Of a stretch of DNA of 64,000 nucleotides, positions 17,937 through 28,163 are shown in pieces. Each line of letters opens with the position of its first letter. Position 1 is the first letter of the stretch. The stretch comes from an uncultured Prevotella sp. (GTDB lineage Bacteria > Bacteroidota > Bacteroidia > Bacteroidales > Bacteroidaceae), in NCBI GenBank assembly GCA_900316295.1, contig ONCJ01000004.1:38088-102087 (forward strand), read 5' to 3'. The notes beneath the pieces were generated by a model. The model was given only the letters and a program-made list of their open reading frames with translations. It did no database searches and had not been told where the DNA came from. The translations under genes and the position numbers were made by a program.

Positions 17937-19359
17937 ACAAGAACTGCAGACACTCGTCGAGTATCACAGCATGTGCCAACTTCAACAGGACGAAATAGAG
18001 GGCTGAGGCCATAAGGACTCGGGCTGCTAACTGCAATACGAGATTAGAAATACCACTTGTAAGGAACCACGTCGCAGCCATAACCATAATGGCAACGACC
18101 ATGAACGGGCAGATATCCCTAAGCACATCCACCAGCCGCAAGCCCGTCAGCCTGTTGGCACAATATTGCCAAACAACGAGCCAGAGGACATTAGCTGCTG
18201 CTGATGCCGTCACGACAGCCATAATACCGTATGGATACAAGCCGAGGATCAACAATAGCTGGAAGACTATCTGACCTATGGAGCACCACATGAAGATGTC
18301 GGAACGCTCGGCAGAGATAACCAGATGCTGATACAGGATATATAAAGGTGAGAAGGCTCCTCCCAGACACAATACCTGTAACAGGGGAATACTGCCCTCC
18401 CATTGCTCACCTATGGCAATAAGGATGAACTCCCTTCCTACGAGTGCAAGCCCGAACATTACGGGGAAACTGACAAAGGCAGTAAAGCGAAGCAGCTTGC
18501 GGAACACCCTCAGCTCACGTCCTTTCTCTTCCTTCACCGACACCAATACCGTCTGAGACAACTGCCCCAAGGTGCTTGACACCAGCGAATGTGCCATAGT
18601 ATTCCACTTGTTTGCCTGCGAATAATTACCGACAATATTGATGGCAAACAGTCGACCAAAGATAAAGGTCAGAAGGTTTTGGTTCAATATGTTGACAATA
18701 TTAGTAAGCAACAGTCTCGAACAGAAAGCAAACATACGCCTTACCGGACCGAAATCAATCTGGAATGTCGGGTGCCACGAAACATAATAAAAGCGTCCTA
18801 TGTTGACAACACATATATAACTCAGCTGCTGCCAAGCAAGACTCCAGTAGGAATACCCGTTCAGCGCCAGTATAATGCCCACGCTACCAGATATTACCAA
18901 TGCGAAGACACCCACTATCGCTATCTCCTTGTTCATCATATTCTTTATCATGTATCCCCCATAGCTGATGCCTAAAGCAGATACAGGCAGGCACAGGAAC
19001 ACGAAGCGGGACACCTCGACAAGACAGGGCTGCCTGAAAAAAGACGCTATCAAAGGCGCTGAAAAGAAGAGTATGATATATATGACAAGGCTGGCAGATA
19101 TATTAAACCAAAAGACCGAATTGTAATCATTAGCCGTCGGAGCCTTCAGATTGATGAGTCCATTGGTAAATCCGCTTGCCTGAAGCGCCCCCGCTATTGC
19201 CGTAAAAATAGTAAGGACTCCCACTATACCATAGTCGGCTGGTGTCAACAGGCGTGCCAGGAAGATGCCGATAACGAGATTGAGCACCTGCGTGGAACCA
19301 TTGTTGATAGCCCCCCAGAACAATCCCCTTGCCGTCTTCTCCTTTAATGTATCTGCCAT
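17920..19359 (-). CDS. Wzx/MOP-superfamily polysaccharide flippase
   Basis: A 479-residue protein with about 12-14 membrane helices from the MOP exporter superfamily (polysaccharide biosynthesis / TuaB-like branch). The N-terminus has GLFWGAINNGSTQVLNLVIGIFLARLL followed by TPADYGIVGVLTIF, the standard opening of these flippases, and the middle carries FGRLFAINIVGNYSQANKWN. Such proteins move undecaprenyl-linked oligosaccharide units to the periplasmic face. It is transcribed from its own promoter at 19380-19410 and converges on the GT2 gene. No polymerase (Wzy) is obvious nearby. Confidence 0.88.
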   Translation of the reverse strand: MADTLKEKTARGLFWGAINNGSTQVLNLVIGIFLARLLTPADYGIVGVLTIFTAIAGALQASGFTNGLINLKAPTANDYNSVFWFNISASLVIYIILFFSAPLIASFFRQPCLVEVSRFVFLCLPVSALGISYGGYMIKNMMNKEIAIVGVFALVISGSVGIILALNGYSYWSLAWQQLSYICVVNIGRFYYVSWHPTFQIDFGPVRRMFAFCSRLLLTNIVNILNQNLLTFIFGRLFAINIVGNYSQANKWNTMAHSLVSSTLGQLSQTVLVSVKEEKGRELRVFRKLLRFTAFVSFPVMFGLALVGREFILIAIGEQWEGSIPLLQVLCLGGAFSPLYILYQHLVISAERSDIFMWCSIGQIVFQLLLILGLYPYGIMAVVTASAAANVLWLVVWQYCANRLTGLRLVDVLRDICPFMVVAIMVMAATWFLTSGISNLVLQLAARVLMASALYFVLLKLAHAVILDECLQFLFRHRS

Positions 19360-19379
19360 ATTACGGATTTTTCGTAATG

Positions 19380-19410
19380 CAAAGGTATATTATTTATCAC
19401 TACCGCCAAA
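19380..19410 (-). promoter_or_regulatory. Promoter of the flippase gene
   Basis: Minus-strand TACCTTTG (19380-19387) with TTTG (19407-19410) 19 bp upstream, 21 bp before the flippase start at 19359. Both boxes match the Bacteroidota consensus. Confidence 0.72.
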
Positions 19411-19474
19411 ATTTTAAGTAAAAAAGATAAATGAAGGCAAAGAACCTGCGAAGGACCTGCGCAACCTTTACTTC

Positions 19475-19579
19475 GTTTGGAGGCTCAAACCAATAGTTTG
19501 AGGCCTTAAACTAACAGTTTGGAGCCTTAAACCAACAGTTTGGGGCCGCAAACTAACAGTTTGAGACTCCAAACTTCTA
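19475..19579. repeat. Five-unit 21-bp tandem repeat, each unit palindromic
   Basis: Five consecutive 21-bp units (19475, 19496, 19517, 19538, 19559) share the frame GTTTGnnGnCnnnAAACyAAyA. Each unit has GTTT and AAAC eight bases apart, so each can form a small hairpin, and the middle varies while staying mostly self-complementary (GAGGCCTT, GAGCCTTA, GGGCCGCA). The array is in the 291-bp gap between the flippase and licD genes. It is preceded by a short direct repeat of acctgcg (19444-19460). Units are contiguous, so this is not a CRISPR array. I see no gene in this gap. Confidence 0.85.
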
Positions 19580-19650
19580 ATTAAGCGGCAAGGTGGTCTT
19601 CTTGAATTTTAGGAGAATTATCTTTATTTCCCCTATAAAATGAAGTAAAC

Positions 19651-20454
19651 TTATAGGGACAACTCCAATGGTGCGTGAGAATATTTCTTCTTCTCCTCAT
19701 CCGTAAGCACTTTCTTCAGCGACGGATAATGAAAGTGAAGATATCTTTCCAGATGATTAGGGACAAAAACATCAACGCCTCCAAACTTTGCAGGCTGTAA
19801 TAACATCAAGTCTTCTACGGGGATATGGTCTGCATGAATCATAACATTGTTGTAATATTTTGTATTACAACGGTTAAAAAAAGTCTGGATAAGCGTCAAA
19901 CACTTTATCAATATGTTTTTGTGTATGAATTTACTGACTATTTTATCAATTTTTGGGTGAATATTACTTTGGGCTGGATTCTCCCGATATGATATCATTT
20001 CACATACAAAATTTGCCAGTTTATATTGTATTTGCTCAAGGAATTTATAATTTGGAATCTTGTCAAATGGTATAATATCAACAAAAATTCCTTGATGGAT
20101 CCTCATGTCTTTCGTACTGTGTTCAACATAACGTGTACCATTTTTCCGAACTTTAGCAAAGTAATAGGGCATATGAGGTTCCGTGTCATAACATTGAAGA
20201 AAATACTTGTCGTCAAGAATTTTTGGCGCTTCCTTTAGAAATCTTTTATAATTTGGTCGCGTCATGCCGATGTCAATATCATCATCAAATGGTATTATTC
20301 CATTCCAATAGTATACACCTATTGCTGATCCTCCAATCATAAAGAATGGGATCTCAAGCTGATTACACACTCTTACTACTTCCTCTAATATTTCATATAG
20401 CACAGTATGTAGTTGTTTTAGCTCTGTTGAAGTATACTGACGTGTATCTTCCAT
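19651..20454 (-). CDS. LicD family phosphotransferase
   Basis: A 267-residue member of the LicD family, nucleotidyltransferase-fold enzymes that attach phosphocholine, phosphoethanolamine or related groups to surface glycans. Recognised by EIPFFMIGGSAIGVYYWNGI followed by IPFDDDIDIGMTR (residues about 73-85), the DDDID metal-binding motif, and then IHQGIFVDIIPFDKIPN. No signal peptide. The C-terminal YPSLKKVLTDEEKKKYSHAP is also typical. It is an isolated gene between the repeat array and metG, AT-richer than its neighbours, which hints at separate acquisition. The transferred group is not known. Confidence 0.88.
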   Translation of the reverse strand: MEDTRQYTSTELKQLHTVLYEILEEVVRVCNQLEIPFFMIGGSAIGVYYWNGIIPFDDDIDIGMTRPNYKRFLKEAPKILDDKYFLQCYDTEPHMPYYFAKVRKNGTRYVEHSTKDMRIHQGIFVDIIPFDKIPNYKFLEQIQYKLANFVCEMISYRENPAQSNIHPKIDKIVSKFIHKNILIKCLTLIQTFFNRCNTKYYNNVMIHADHIPVEDLMLLQPAKFGGVDVFVPNHLERYLHFHYPSLKKVLTDEEKKKYSHAPLELSL

Positions 20455-20575
20455 TATCGCAATCGTTAAGAATCTCTTTCTATTACGGATACAAACGAGA
20501 TATTTGTTATTTTATCCTTTTATACAAATTCTATAATAGAAATCTAATAATGACATTTGATGTGAAAACGAAACC

Positions 20576-20610
20576 GTCCGTGAAACGATGCTAAAGCATG
20601 CTTCATGGAC
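20576..20610 (-). terminator. Stem-loop downstream of metG
   Basis: GTCCGTGAA (20576-20584) pairs with TTCATGGAC (20602-20610) with one wobble, and an inner ATGC/GCAT stem closes on TAAA. It lies 16 bp past the metG stop, between metG and licD. The minus-strand tail is only moderately U-rich (GGTTTCGTTTTC), so termination is likely but not certain. Confidence 0.5.
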
Positions 20611-20626
20611 GATTATTGTTATAGCA

Positions 20627-22693
20627 TTAGCCAACCTGACTACCTGGCTTTACGTCCTTGGTGGCAGACACGACGCTGAGGCTTCCGTCGTAGTCGACGG
20701 CAGAGAGAATCATTCCCTGACTCTCGATACCCATCATCTTACGCGGCGCAAAGTTGGCAACGAAGAGGATGCGCTTGCCTACAAGGTCTTCGGGATTGTC
20801 ATAATAGGCTGCGATGCCTGAACAGATAGTGCGGTCGGTGCCTGTACCATCATCGATGGTAAATTGCAGGAGCTTCTTCGACTTCTTCACCTTCTCACAA
20901 GCCTTGACAAGTCCCACACGGATGTCGAGCTTCTCAAAGTCCTCGAAAGAGACGGTCTCCTTGATAGGCTCTGCCTTATGCTCGGCTGCCTCATTAGCCT
21001 TCTTGGTTGCTTCCAGTTTGTCGAGCTGCTTCTGAATGACATCATCCTCAATCTTCTCAAACAGCAGGGAAGGCTCGCCGAGCTGATGACCAGCCTTAAG
21101 GAGCTCGGTAGATCCGAGCTGTTCCCACTCAAAGCTATCCAGATTGAGCATCTCACGCAGTCTCTTACTTGAGAAAGGCAAGAATGGTTCGAAGGCAATA
21201 GCGAGGTTGGCAGTCAGCTGCAGACAGATATTCAAGATTGTCTCACATCGTTTCTGGTCAGTCTTCCATACCTTCCAAGGCTCACACTCGGTGATATAAC
21301 GGTTGCCGATACGTGCAAGGTTCATCGCCTCCTTCTGCGCCTCACGGAACTTATAGTTGTCGAGATATTCCTCCACCTTCTGCTTCACGTCCTTGAACTC
21401 GTCAAGGGCAACACGGTCTACATCCTGTAGCTCGCCACATGCCGGCACTACTCCTCCCCAGTACTTCTTGGTAAGCTGTAGGGCTCGGTTGACAAAGTTA
21501 CCATAGATGGCTACCAACTCGGAGTTGTTGCGCTCCTGAAAGTCCTTCCATGTGAAGTTATTATCCTTGGTCTCTGGTGCATTGGCTGTCAGCACATAGC
21601 GCAGCACGTCCTGCTTGCCAGGCATATCCTCGAGGTACTCATGGAGCCAGACAGCCCAGTTGCGTGAGGTAGAGATCTTGTCATTCTCGAGATTCAGGAA
21701 CTCATTGGCTGGTACGTTGTCAGGCATGATATAGCCTCCGTGTGCCTTCATCATCACTGGGAAGATGATGCAGTGGAAGACTATGTTGTCTTTTCCTATG
21801 AAATGGACCAGTTTGGTGTCTTCGTCCATCCACCATTTCTTCCAGTCGCCCCAGCGCTCAGGTTCTTTCTCACAGAGTTCTTTGGTGTTTGAAACATATC
21901 CTATAGGTGCGTCAAACCACACATAGAGTACCTTTCCTTCGGCACCCTCTACAGGTACGGGTATTCCCCAGTCGAGATCGCGGGTCATAGCTCGTGGCTG
22001 CAGGTCCATATCGAGCCAAGACTTACATTGTCCATACACGTTTGGTCGCCACTCCTTATGCTCTTCAAGGATCCATTGTTTGAGCCAGTCCTGATATTCG
22101 TTAAGTGGAAGGTACCAGTTTTTTGTCTCCTTGAGTACCGGTGTAGAGCCGCTGATGGTAGACTTCGGATTGATCAGCTCAGTAGGACTGAGGTCGCGTC
22201 CGCACTTCTCGCACTGGTCACCGTAAGCTCCCTCGTTGTGACAATGGGGACACTCACCTGTGACATAGCGATCGGCAAGGAACTGGTGTGCCTCTTCGTC
22301 GTAGAGCTGAGTGGTAGTCTCTTCTGTCAGCTTGCCTTCGTCATATAACTTACGGAACCATTCGGCAGCAAACTTATGATGTATCTCCGACGTGGTACGT
22401 GAGTATATATCGAATGATATACCAAACTTCTCAAACGAGTCCTTGATCATCGCATGATAGCGGTCGACCACATCCTGCGGTGTGATGCCCTCCTTGCGTG
22501 CACGTATGGTAATAGGCACTCCGTGCTCATCGCTACCACCGATAAACATCACATCCTTACCCTTCAGCCGAAGGTATCGCACGTAGATGTCGGCAGGCAC
22601 ATATACTCCTGCCAAATGACCGATATGCACACCACCATTGGCGTATGGTAGTGCTGACGTAACGGTAATTCTCTTATATTCTTTCTTACTCAT
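20627..22693 (-). CDS. metG: Methionyl-tRNA synthetase
   Basis: Charges tRNA-Met with methionine in the cytoplasm. It has 688 residues, with a HIGH motif in [16 protein letters not shown], a zinc knuckle [18 protein letters not shown], and a KMSKS-equivalent loop written KISTSRN. After the anticodon-binding helices a linker leads to a C-terminal tRNA-binding EMAP-II-like domain (about 580-688: [37 protein letters not shown]), which mediates dimerisation in long MetRS forms. Gene order is secDF then metG with a 117-bp spacer holding a long hairpin. Normal in all respects. Confidence 0.97.
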   Translation of the reverse strand: MSKKEYKRITVTSALPYANGGVHIGHLAGVYVPADIYVRYLRLKGKDVMFIGGSDEHGVPITIRARKEGITPQDVVDRYHAMIKDSFEKFGISFDIYSRTTSEIHHKFAAEWFRKLYDEGKLTEETTTQLYDEEAHQFLADRYVTGECPHCHNEGAYGDQCEKCGRDLSPTELINPKSTISGSTPVLKETKNWYLPLNEYQDWLKQWILEEHKEWRPNVYGQCKSWLDMDLQPRAMTRDLDWGIPVPVEGAEGKVLYVWFDAPIGYVSNTKELCEKEPERWGDWKKWWMDEDTKLVHFIGKDNIVFHCIIFPVMMKAHGGYIMPDNVPANEFLNLENDKISTSRNWAVWLHEYLEDMPGKQDVLRYVLTANAPETKDNNFTWKDFQERNNSELVAIYGNFVNRALQLTKKYWGGVVPACGELQDVDRVALDEFKDVKQKVEEYLDNYKFREAQKEAMNLARIGNRYITECEPWKVWKTDQKRCETILNICLQLTANLAIAFEPFLPFSSKRLREMLNLDSFEWEQLGSTELLKAGHQLGEPSLLFEKIEDDVIQKQLDKLEATKKANEAAEHKAEPIKETVSFEDFEKLDIRVGLVKACEKVKKSKKLLQFTIDDGTGTDRTICSGIAAYYDNPEDLVGKRILFVANFAPRKMMGIESQGMILSAVDYDGSLSVVSATKDVKPGSQVG

Positions 22694-22712
22694 ATAGTAT
22701 TATTATTAGAGG

Positions 22713-22749
22713 TGAGAGGTGAGGGGTGCCACCTCTCACCTCTCACCCC
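22713..22749 (-). terminator. Long hairpin between secDF and metG
   Basis: GGTGAGAGGTGAGGGGT (22713-22729) and ACCTCTCACCTCTCACC (22733-22749) pair over 17 bp with one mismatch and a 3-nt loop. The arms are built from the tandem word gaggtga. It probably ends or attenuates secDF transcription, but no U-run follows. A second palindromic string, cgcttaagcg then gcttaagc, lies at 22763-22782. Confidence 0.5.
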
Positions 22750-22810
22750 TCACTACTACTACGCTTAAGCGTGGCTTAAGCTTGGTATATATTATATATA
22801 ATGTGTATCA

Positions 22811-25800
22811 TTACTCCTTTACCTCATCTTCCTTAATCTTTCTTCCCAGCACCAGGTAAGCTACTGGCGAAGCGATGAAGATGGAAGACAGAGTACCGAA
22901 GATAACACCCAGGATCATTGCCCATGCGAAGCTGCGGATACTGTCACCACCAAGGATGAAGATAGAGAGCAGCACGATGAGTGTAGAGAACGAGGTGTTC
23001 ACGGTACGAGCCAGAGTCTGGTTGATGGAGTTGTTGAAGAGCTCTTGCAGATTCTGCTTTGGATGCAGCTGCATGTTCTCACGAATACGGTCGAACACAA
23101 CCACCTTATCGTTGATAGAGTAACCTATCACCGTCAGGATAGCACCGATGAACGTCTGATCAATCTCCAACGACCAAGGAGCCCAACCCCACATCACTGA
23201 GTAGAGGCCAATAACGACAAGCGTATCAATAGCCAATGCTACGATAGAGCCTACCGAGAAGCCCACATTACGGAAGCGGATGAGGATGTAGATGAAGATG
23301 AAGATCAGGGCAAGGATCACACTGATGATAGCACCATAAGTGATATCCTTAGCTACCGACGGACCAACCTTGGCAGAACTGATGATAGATCCACCCTCAC
23401 GAACGTCGGGGTTCTTGAATGCGTCAACGCTCTTTTGAGCTACCAGTCCAGCCTTCTTCAATGCGTTATACAGAATAGTCTCAGCCTCATCGTCCATCTT
23501 CACATCGTTAGACTCGATGTTCCAGTTGGTGGAAACACGAACGGTCTTGTTCTCAGCAGCACCGAGGGCAATAACCGAGGTGTTAGCCTCCTGACCAGCC
23601 TTCTCACCCATGGTGTTGACAAAAGCACCATTGAGCACCTGACGTACATCCTCGACAGGTACCTGCTTGTCAAGTGTTACGACATAGTTGCGACCACCAG
23701 TAAAGTCAATACTCTGACTTAGTCCGCGTGTCACAAAGCTGATGCAGAACAGAACAGCTACTATAGCTACGAGAACGAAAGTCTTCTTGTACTTTGACAT
23801 GAAGTTGATGTGAGTATTCTGCAACAGGTTCTTAGAGATAGATGTACAGAACTTCTGATTCAACCACTTGTCTTTAGCCAGACGGTTCTCATATACAAGA
23901 CGTGTGAGGAACACGGCTGTGAAGAACGAGCATACGATACCGATAATCCAAGTGGTGGCGAAACCACGGATAGGACCAGTACCTGTCACAAGCAGGATGA
24001 TACCTGTGATAAGTGATGTCAGGTTAGAGTCGAAGATTGCAGAGAAGGCGTTGCTATATCCAGCCTGCAGAGCCTGCTTGATACCCTTGCCTGCACGCAT
24101 CTCTTCCTTGATACGCTCATAAATAAGCACATTAGCATCCACCGCAGTACCCAGTGTCAACACAATACCAGCAATACCAGGCATGGTAAGAGCCGACTGG
24201 AAGCTGGCGAGGATACCGAGAGTGAAGAACAGGTTGATGATAAGTGCGCAGTTTGCCATCATTCCTGGGATGAAGTCGTACATGACAATCATGTAGAGCA
24301 TCAGGATGACAAAAGCTACAACGAAAGACCAGAGTCCCTGCTGGATGGACTGTGCACCGAGAGTAGGTCCTACCACCTCTTCCTGAACGATACGTGCAGG
24401 AGCAGGCATACGACCAGACTTCAGGGTATTTGCAAGGTCCTTAGTATCCTCAACGGTGAAGTTACCGCTGATAGACGACTGGCCACCACCGATCTCACCA
24501 TTTACACGAGGAGCTGAGTAAACAACACCATCAAGTACGATTGCGACAGCCTTACCAATATTAGCCTTGGTGAGCTGTGCCCAAACACGTGCTCCGTCAC
24601 CATTCATTGTCATGCTAACCTCAGGACGGCCGAAGTTGTCGAACTGGTCCTTAGCGTCGGTAATCACGTCACCCTCTAATGGTGCGCGACCGTCAGACGA
24701 TGTCACCTTTATAGCATAGAGCTCGTAGATATTCTTGTTCTGCTCGCTCATTGGCTTTGCACTCCACAGGAGCTTCAGGTCGCTCGGCAATATCTGCTTT
24801 GCCAATGGTGACTGCAGAGCCTTGTTCACCGCTGCGGTGTCACGGATATTAGCATAACCTACGAGACTCAGACTCTCACCCTGAGTCATCTGGAGGTAAG
24901 CAAAGAGGGGATGCTCCTTCTTGGCAGCCTCGATCTGTGCGTCAGAACTTTGAGCTGCTGCAGTAGCAGCATCATTGCTCTTAAGCTGTAGCTTAGCCTT
25001 TGCAGAGTCTGCCTTTGCTGGTTCAGCCTTAGCAACCTCAGTCTTCACACTATCGGTCTTGGTTGTGTCTGCCTTAGCACCTCCACCAGCAAGACGCTGG
25101 TCGAGCTGTACCAAATATGGTTGTATCTCCTGATTGTTATATGTCTCCCAGAACTCCAGGTTGGCACTACCCTGCAGGAGCTTACGCATACGCTCTGGTT
25201 CACGAATACCAGGCATCTCCACCATGATACGTCCCTCTTGTCCTTCCAGTTTCTGGATGTTTGGCTGAACAACTCCGAACTTATCAATACGGTTGCGTAC
25301 CACATTGAAGGAATTGTCAATAGCAGCCTGCACCTCTTCGCGCAGCACACGCTCCACCTCGTTGTCAGAACTTTGTGTGCTCACTTTGCCCTTCAACTGT
25401 TGTGTAGCGAAGACTGTTGCAAGCTTACCGCCATTTGAATTCTTCTTGTATGCATCGATGAAGAGAGAGATAAAATCACTCTGACTTGTCTCTTCTTGCT
25501 TTCTTGCCTCTTGCATCGACTTCACGAAAGCTGGGTCTGTCTTGTGGTCTGCCAAAACCTCGAGTACGTCGGGTACTGACACCTCAAGAATAACGTTCAT
25601 ACCGCCTTTCAGGTCAAGTCCAAGACCGATTTGTGTCTCCAAGCACTTCTGGTAAGAATAGACGCCCAGATACTTCACAGAGTCCTTGTAGTCCTGCTGT
25701 TTGATTGGATCCTCTATCTTAGCTGCCTGACTGTCATAGTAGTTTGTTGCTACTGAGAACGACAGGTAGAAGATGCTTGCAAGCGTCAGTAAGACGGCAA

Positions 25801-25828
25801 TACAGATTACTAATCCTTTGTTTTGCAT
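22811..25828 (-). CDS. secDF: Fused protein translocase subunit SecDF
   Basis: Proton-motive-force driven component of the Sec translocase that helps pull exported proteins into the periplasm. At 1005 residues it joins SecD and SecF, as usual in Bacteroidota. The SecD half has the start signal/TM1 (residues 5-27), GLGLDLKGGMNVILEV, a long P1 region with a low-complexity Ala/Lys/Asp linker around 260-300, and the TM block GTAVDANVLIYERIKEE. The SecF half repeats it with SIDFTGGRNYVV and GYSINDKVVVFDRIREN. Both halves keep the conserved Asp and Arg of the proton path. A -7 box lies at 25906-25913. Confidence 0.96.
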   Translation of the reverse strand: MQNKGLVICIAVLLTLASIFYLSFSVATNYYDSQAAKIEDPIKQQDYKDSVKYLGVYSYQKCLETQIGLGLDLKGGMNVILEVSVPDVLEVLADHKTDPAFVKSMQEARKQEETSQSDFISLFIDAYKKNSNGGKLATVFATQQLKGKVSTQSSDNEVERVLREEVQAAIDNSFNVVRNRIDKFGVVQPNIQKLEGQEGRIMVEMPGIREPERMRKLLQGSANLEFWETYNNQEIQPYLVQLDQRLAGGGAKADTTKTDSVKTEVAKAEPAKADSAKAKLQLKSNDAATAAAQSSDAQIEAAKKEHPLFAYLQMTQGESLSLVGYANIRDTAAVNKALQSPLAKQILPSDLKLLWSAKPMSEQNKNIYELYAIKVTSSDGRAPLEGDVITDAKDQFDNFGRPEVSMTMNGDGARVWAQLTKANIGKAVAIVLDGVVYSAPRVNGEIGGGQSSISGNFTVEDTKDLANTLKSGRMPAPARIVQEEVVGPTLGAQSIQQGLWSFVVAFVILMLYMIVMYDFIPGMMANCALIINLFFTLGILASFQSALTMPGIAGIVLTLGTAVDANVLIYERIKEEMRAGKGIKQALQAGYSNAFSAIFDSNLTSLITGIILLVTGTGPIRGFATTWIIGIVCSFFTAVFLTRLVYENRLAKDKWLNQKFCTSISKNLLQNTHINFMSKYKKTFVLVAIVAVLFCISFVTRGLSQSIDFTGGRNYVVTLDKQVPVEDVRQVLNGAFVNTMGEKAGQEANTSVIALGAAENKTVRVSTNWNIESNDVKMDDEAETILYNALKKAGLVAQKSVDAFKNPDVREGGSIISSAKVGPSVAKDITYGAIISVILALIFIFIYILIRFRNVGFSVGSIVALAIDTLVVIGLYSVMWGWAPWSLEIDQTFIGAILTVIGYSINDKVVVFDRIRENMQLHPKQNLQELFNNSINQTLARTVNTSFSTLIVLLSIFILGGDSIRSFAWAMILGVIFGTLSSIFIASPVAYLVLGRKIKEDEVKE

Positions 25829-25905
25829 TTTGTTTATTATTTTATTTAGTTTAAATTTCGCCTTTTTTCTATGCTTCGTGAATTCTTCTCACACAAAATA
25901 GCGTG

Positions 25906-25913
25906 CAAAGATA
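25906..25913 (-). promoter_or_regulatory. -7 box upstream of secDF
   Basis: Minus-strand TATCTTTG matches TAnnTTTG, 78 bp upstream of the secDF start. No convincing -33 element is present at the right spacing. Confidence 0.45.
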
Positions 25914-25962
25914 GTTATTTTTTAATACTTTAGAAAATTTATGCCCTTTTATTATTCTTTTT

Positions 25963-27060
25963 TTATTGTTTTGCTTGTTTTTTCAGCCAACAAATGACTG
26001 GAAAATGGTCAGAATTGTAAATTTCCTTGTTCACTTGTGCTCCATAAGGTGTCCAATCATCAGAACATAGGATATGATCTATCCTGACATTCATCCCATT
26101 CTTCTGATATGTGTATCCTAAACCTCTGCCACTCGAAGAGAATGCGTCGATAAGTCCCTTGCCAATAGTACGGAAGGTATATGAGAGAGGGGTGTCATTA
26201 AAATCGCCAAATACCATGACGCTATACCCCTTAGCCCGATATTCGGCAATAACCTGTGCTATTACATCAGCTTGCAAAGCTCTGCGTTTATTCGCTTCTA
26301 TCAGTTTTCTAATTAGAGATCGTGATGCAGCCTTTGCTTCATAGTCTGCCATTTTGCGATTCACCATCTTCTCAAAGTCATCTTTCTCCTCAAAGCTTAG
26401 TCCAACTGTTTCCAGATGATTGTTTATAACAAGTGTCTTATCGCCATTGATATCCAGCACATAGGCTACAGACATGTTTCCTGTCGAGCAGATATCCATA
26501 GTATCTTTCGATAAAATCGGGAATTTTGAACAAATTGTCAGACTTTCTCCACCTCCCTTTTTCGTAACATCATAATAAGGATATCTTGCTTTGAGCTTAC
26601 GCTCCAAGGCTTCGCCTCCCGCCTCCGAAGGGTTAGCCTCTTGCAAGCACACTATGTCAGCATCGCTATCCATGATAAACTCCACTATGGGGTTGGGGGT
26701 TCCTTTTTCCAATTCCCACGGAGCGAACATTAAGACATTATACGACATAACCTTGATGGAACCATCAGGAATTTCGTTTTTTGCATTTATAGGATAGTAT
26801 AATCGTATAGCAGGGAAACATGCGATTAGCCCCAAAACAGGTATTAGTAGGCCCTTCCAATAAAAAAGACTCCACAAAATAAGGAACAAGATGTTGACGA
26901 CGAGAATGATAGGAAAGAACAACCCACTGATTGATAATACAGGGTATGACTCTGGGTTGAGATGATCCGAGTATGCACATAATAGCATCCCCATCACTAC
27001 CAACACATTACATGCGGCAACAATCCATATAAGAGTCCGTCCTATCTTCTTCACTATCAT
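25963..27060 (-). CDS. Endonuclease/exonuclease/phosphatase family protein with N-terminal membrane helices
   Basis: A 365-residue protein with three N-terminal membrane helices (about 9-30, 44-66, 70-90) and a C-terminal EEP-fold domain. The domain shows IKVMSYNVLMF, DIVCLQEANPS, the catalytic region FGDFNDTPLSYTFR and the final SDHFPVICW, the full set of metal and phosphate-contacting motifs of the fold (DNase I, sphingomyelinase and inositol phosphatase types). The catalytic domain most likely faces outward, anchored in the membrane. Substrate is unknown. It lies 27 bp after the rhomboid gene on the same strand, so the two are probably cotranscribed. Confidence 0.85.
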   Translation of the reverse strand: MIVKKIGRTLIWIVAACNVLVVMGMLLCAYSDHLNPESYPVLSISGLFFPIILVVNILFLILWSLFYWKGLLIPVLGLIACFPAIRLYYPINAKNEIPDGSIKVMSYNVLMFAPWELEKGTPNPIVEFIMDSDADIVCLQEANPSEAGGEALERKLKARYPYYDVTKKGGGESLTICSKFPILSKDTMDICSTGNMSVAYVLDINGDKTLVINNHLETVGLSFEEKDDFEKMVNRKMADYEAKAASRSLIRKLIEANKRRALQADVIAQVIAEYRAKGYSVMVFGDFNDTPLSYTFRTIGKGLIDAFSSSGRGLGYTYQKNGMNVRIDHILCSDDWTPYGAQVNKEIYNSDHFPVICWLKKQAKQ

Positions 27061-27087
27061 CTCTTATGGCGGCTCCAGCCTTAGTGG

Positions 27088-28041
27088 TTAATTCTTACTA
27101 TTTTCAAAAAGACGTCTCTTCTCAGCACTTGAAAGACTATCATATCCACTCTTCCTGATTTTATCCAAGATGGCATCTATCTCTGCCTGCTCTTGTTGCT
27201 TACGTTGATTGTATTCCCAGTCTGTCTCACGCTGAGTGCGGTTGGTCCATCCTGCGTTGCCTGGTCCTGCCGAGCGATGCGACCTATTCTCCCAACTATT
27301 GCGCAGGTTGTCGAAGAACTGCCTGCCCTTATTAGTACCATAATCACCAAAACCTGAATAAGGATGACGTTTCCAGTATTTTATCAGAATAAATCCGAAG
27401 AGCATTCCGCCGAGATGAGCAAGATGGGCTACGTTGTCGCCCTGATTAGAGAAAGCGGAGAACAACTCCACACCAGCATATATCATTACAAACCATTTCG
27501 CTTTGATAGGTATTGGTAATGGGAAAATAAAGATACGCTCCTCAGGAAAAATCATTCCAAAGGCAAGCAAGATAGCATAGATAGCTCCCGACGCACCCAC
27601 CGTAGTCCACATATTAAGATAGTCTTCCACAGGAAGCATCACCGTGCGCAAGCCGTTGTTCAGAGCCACAGTCTGCACATTGCCTAGTCCTTCTATCAAA
27701 TAGTGACCATACTGCGCCAGCTCCTGACATAGTCCGGCACCAATACCACAAAAAATGTAATAAAAAAGGAATTTCTTAGGTCCCCACACATTTTCCACAA
27801 CACAGCCGAACATCCACAACGCAAACATATTAAAAAAGAGGTGATCCCATCCACCGTGCATGAACATATATGTAAGCAACTGGTAAGGCTGGAAGTCAGG
27901 AGCCAGAATAAAGTGAAGGCCGAAAACGCCATTCAGTTTAAGGTCACCGTCAGCACCGCCTCCATACAGCACGCACAGCACAAATACCACCACATTGATG
28001 ATGAGCAGACTCTTTGTTACAATCGGTATTTTACGCATCAT
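27088..28041 (-). CDS. Rhomboid family intramembrane serine protease
   Basis: Membrane serine protease, 317 residues. Six or seven helices are visible. The catalytic serine is Ser151 in TVGASGAIYA (GxSG), and the paired histidine is His209 in AHLAHLGGMLFG. An upstream FMHGGWDHLFFNMFAL segment (60-75) carries the His-x(n)-Asn oxyanion motif of active rhomboids. The C-terminal 90 residues are hydrophilic and rich in Arg and Gln, outside the usual core. Start at 28041 reads MMRK; a second Met three bases on is equally possible. Substrates unknown. Confidence 0.93.
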   Translation of the reverse strand: MMRKIPIVTKSLLIINVVVFVLCVLYGGGADGDLKLNGVFGLHFILAPDFQPYQLLTYMFMHGGWDHLFFNMFALWMFGCVVENVWGPKKFLFYYIFCGIGAGLCQELAQYGHYLIEGLGNVQTVALNNGLRTVMLPVEDYLNMWTTVGASGAIYAILLAFGMIFPEERIFIFPLPIPIKAKWFVMIYAGVELFSAFSNQGDNVAHLAHLGGMLFGFILIKYWKRHPYSGFGDYGTNKGRQFFDNLRNSWENRSHRSAGPGNAGWTNRTQRETDWEYNQRKQQEQAEIDAILDKIRKSGYDSLSSAEKRRLFENSKN

Positions 28042-28073
28042 AAGGCAATTTCTTTATTGACTAAATTCAGCCG

Positions 28074-28081
28074 CAAAAGTA
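28074..28081 (-). promoter_or_regulatory. -7 box upstream of the rhomboid gene
   Basis: Minus-strand TACTTTTG fits TAnnTTTG and is 33 bp upstream of the start at 28041. The -33 region is weak. It would drive the rhomboid and EEP genes. Confidence 0.5.
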
Positions 28082-28163
28082 CTAAAAAAAACGTTCTGAA
28101 CACATAAAATGGGGCTTTAAAGCATTTTTTTTACTGAAAATCATCATTTTTTCGTGATTTTTG

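Noticed and set aside
19475-19579. CRISPR array
   Set aside because: Units are directly contiguous, with 21-bp period and no spacers, and no cas genes are nearby.
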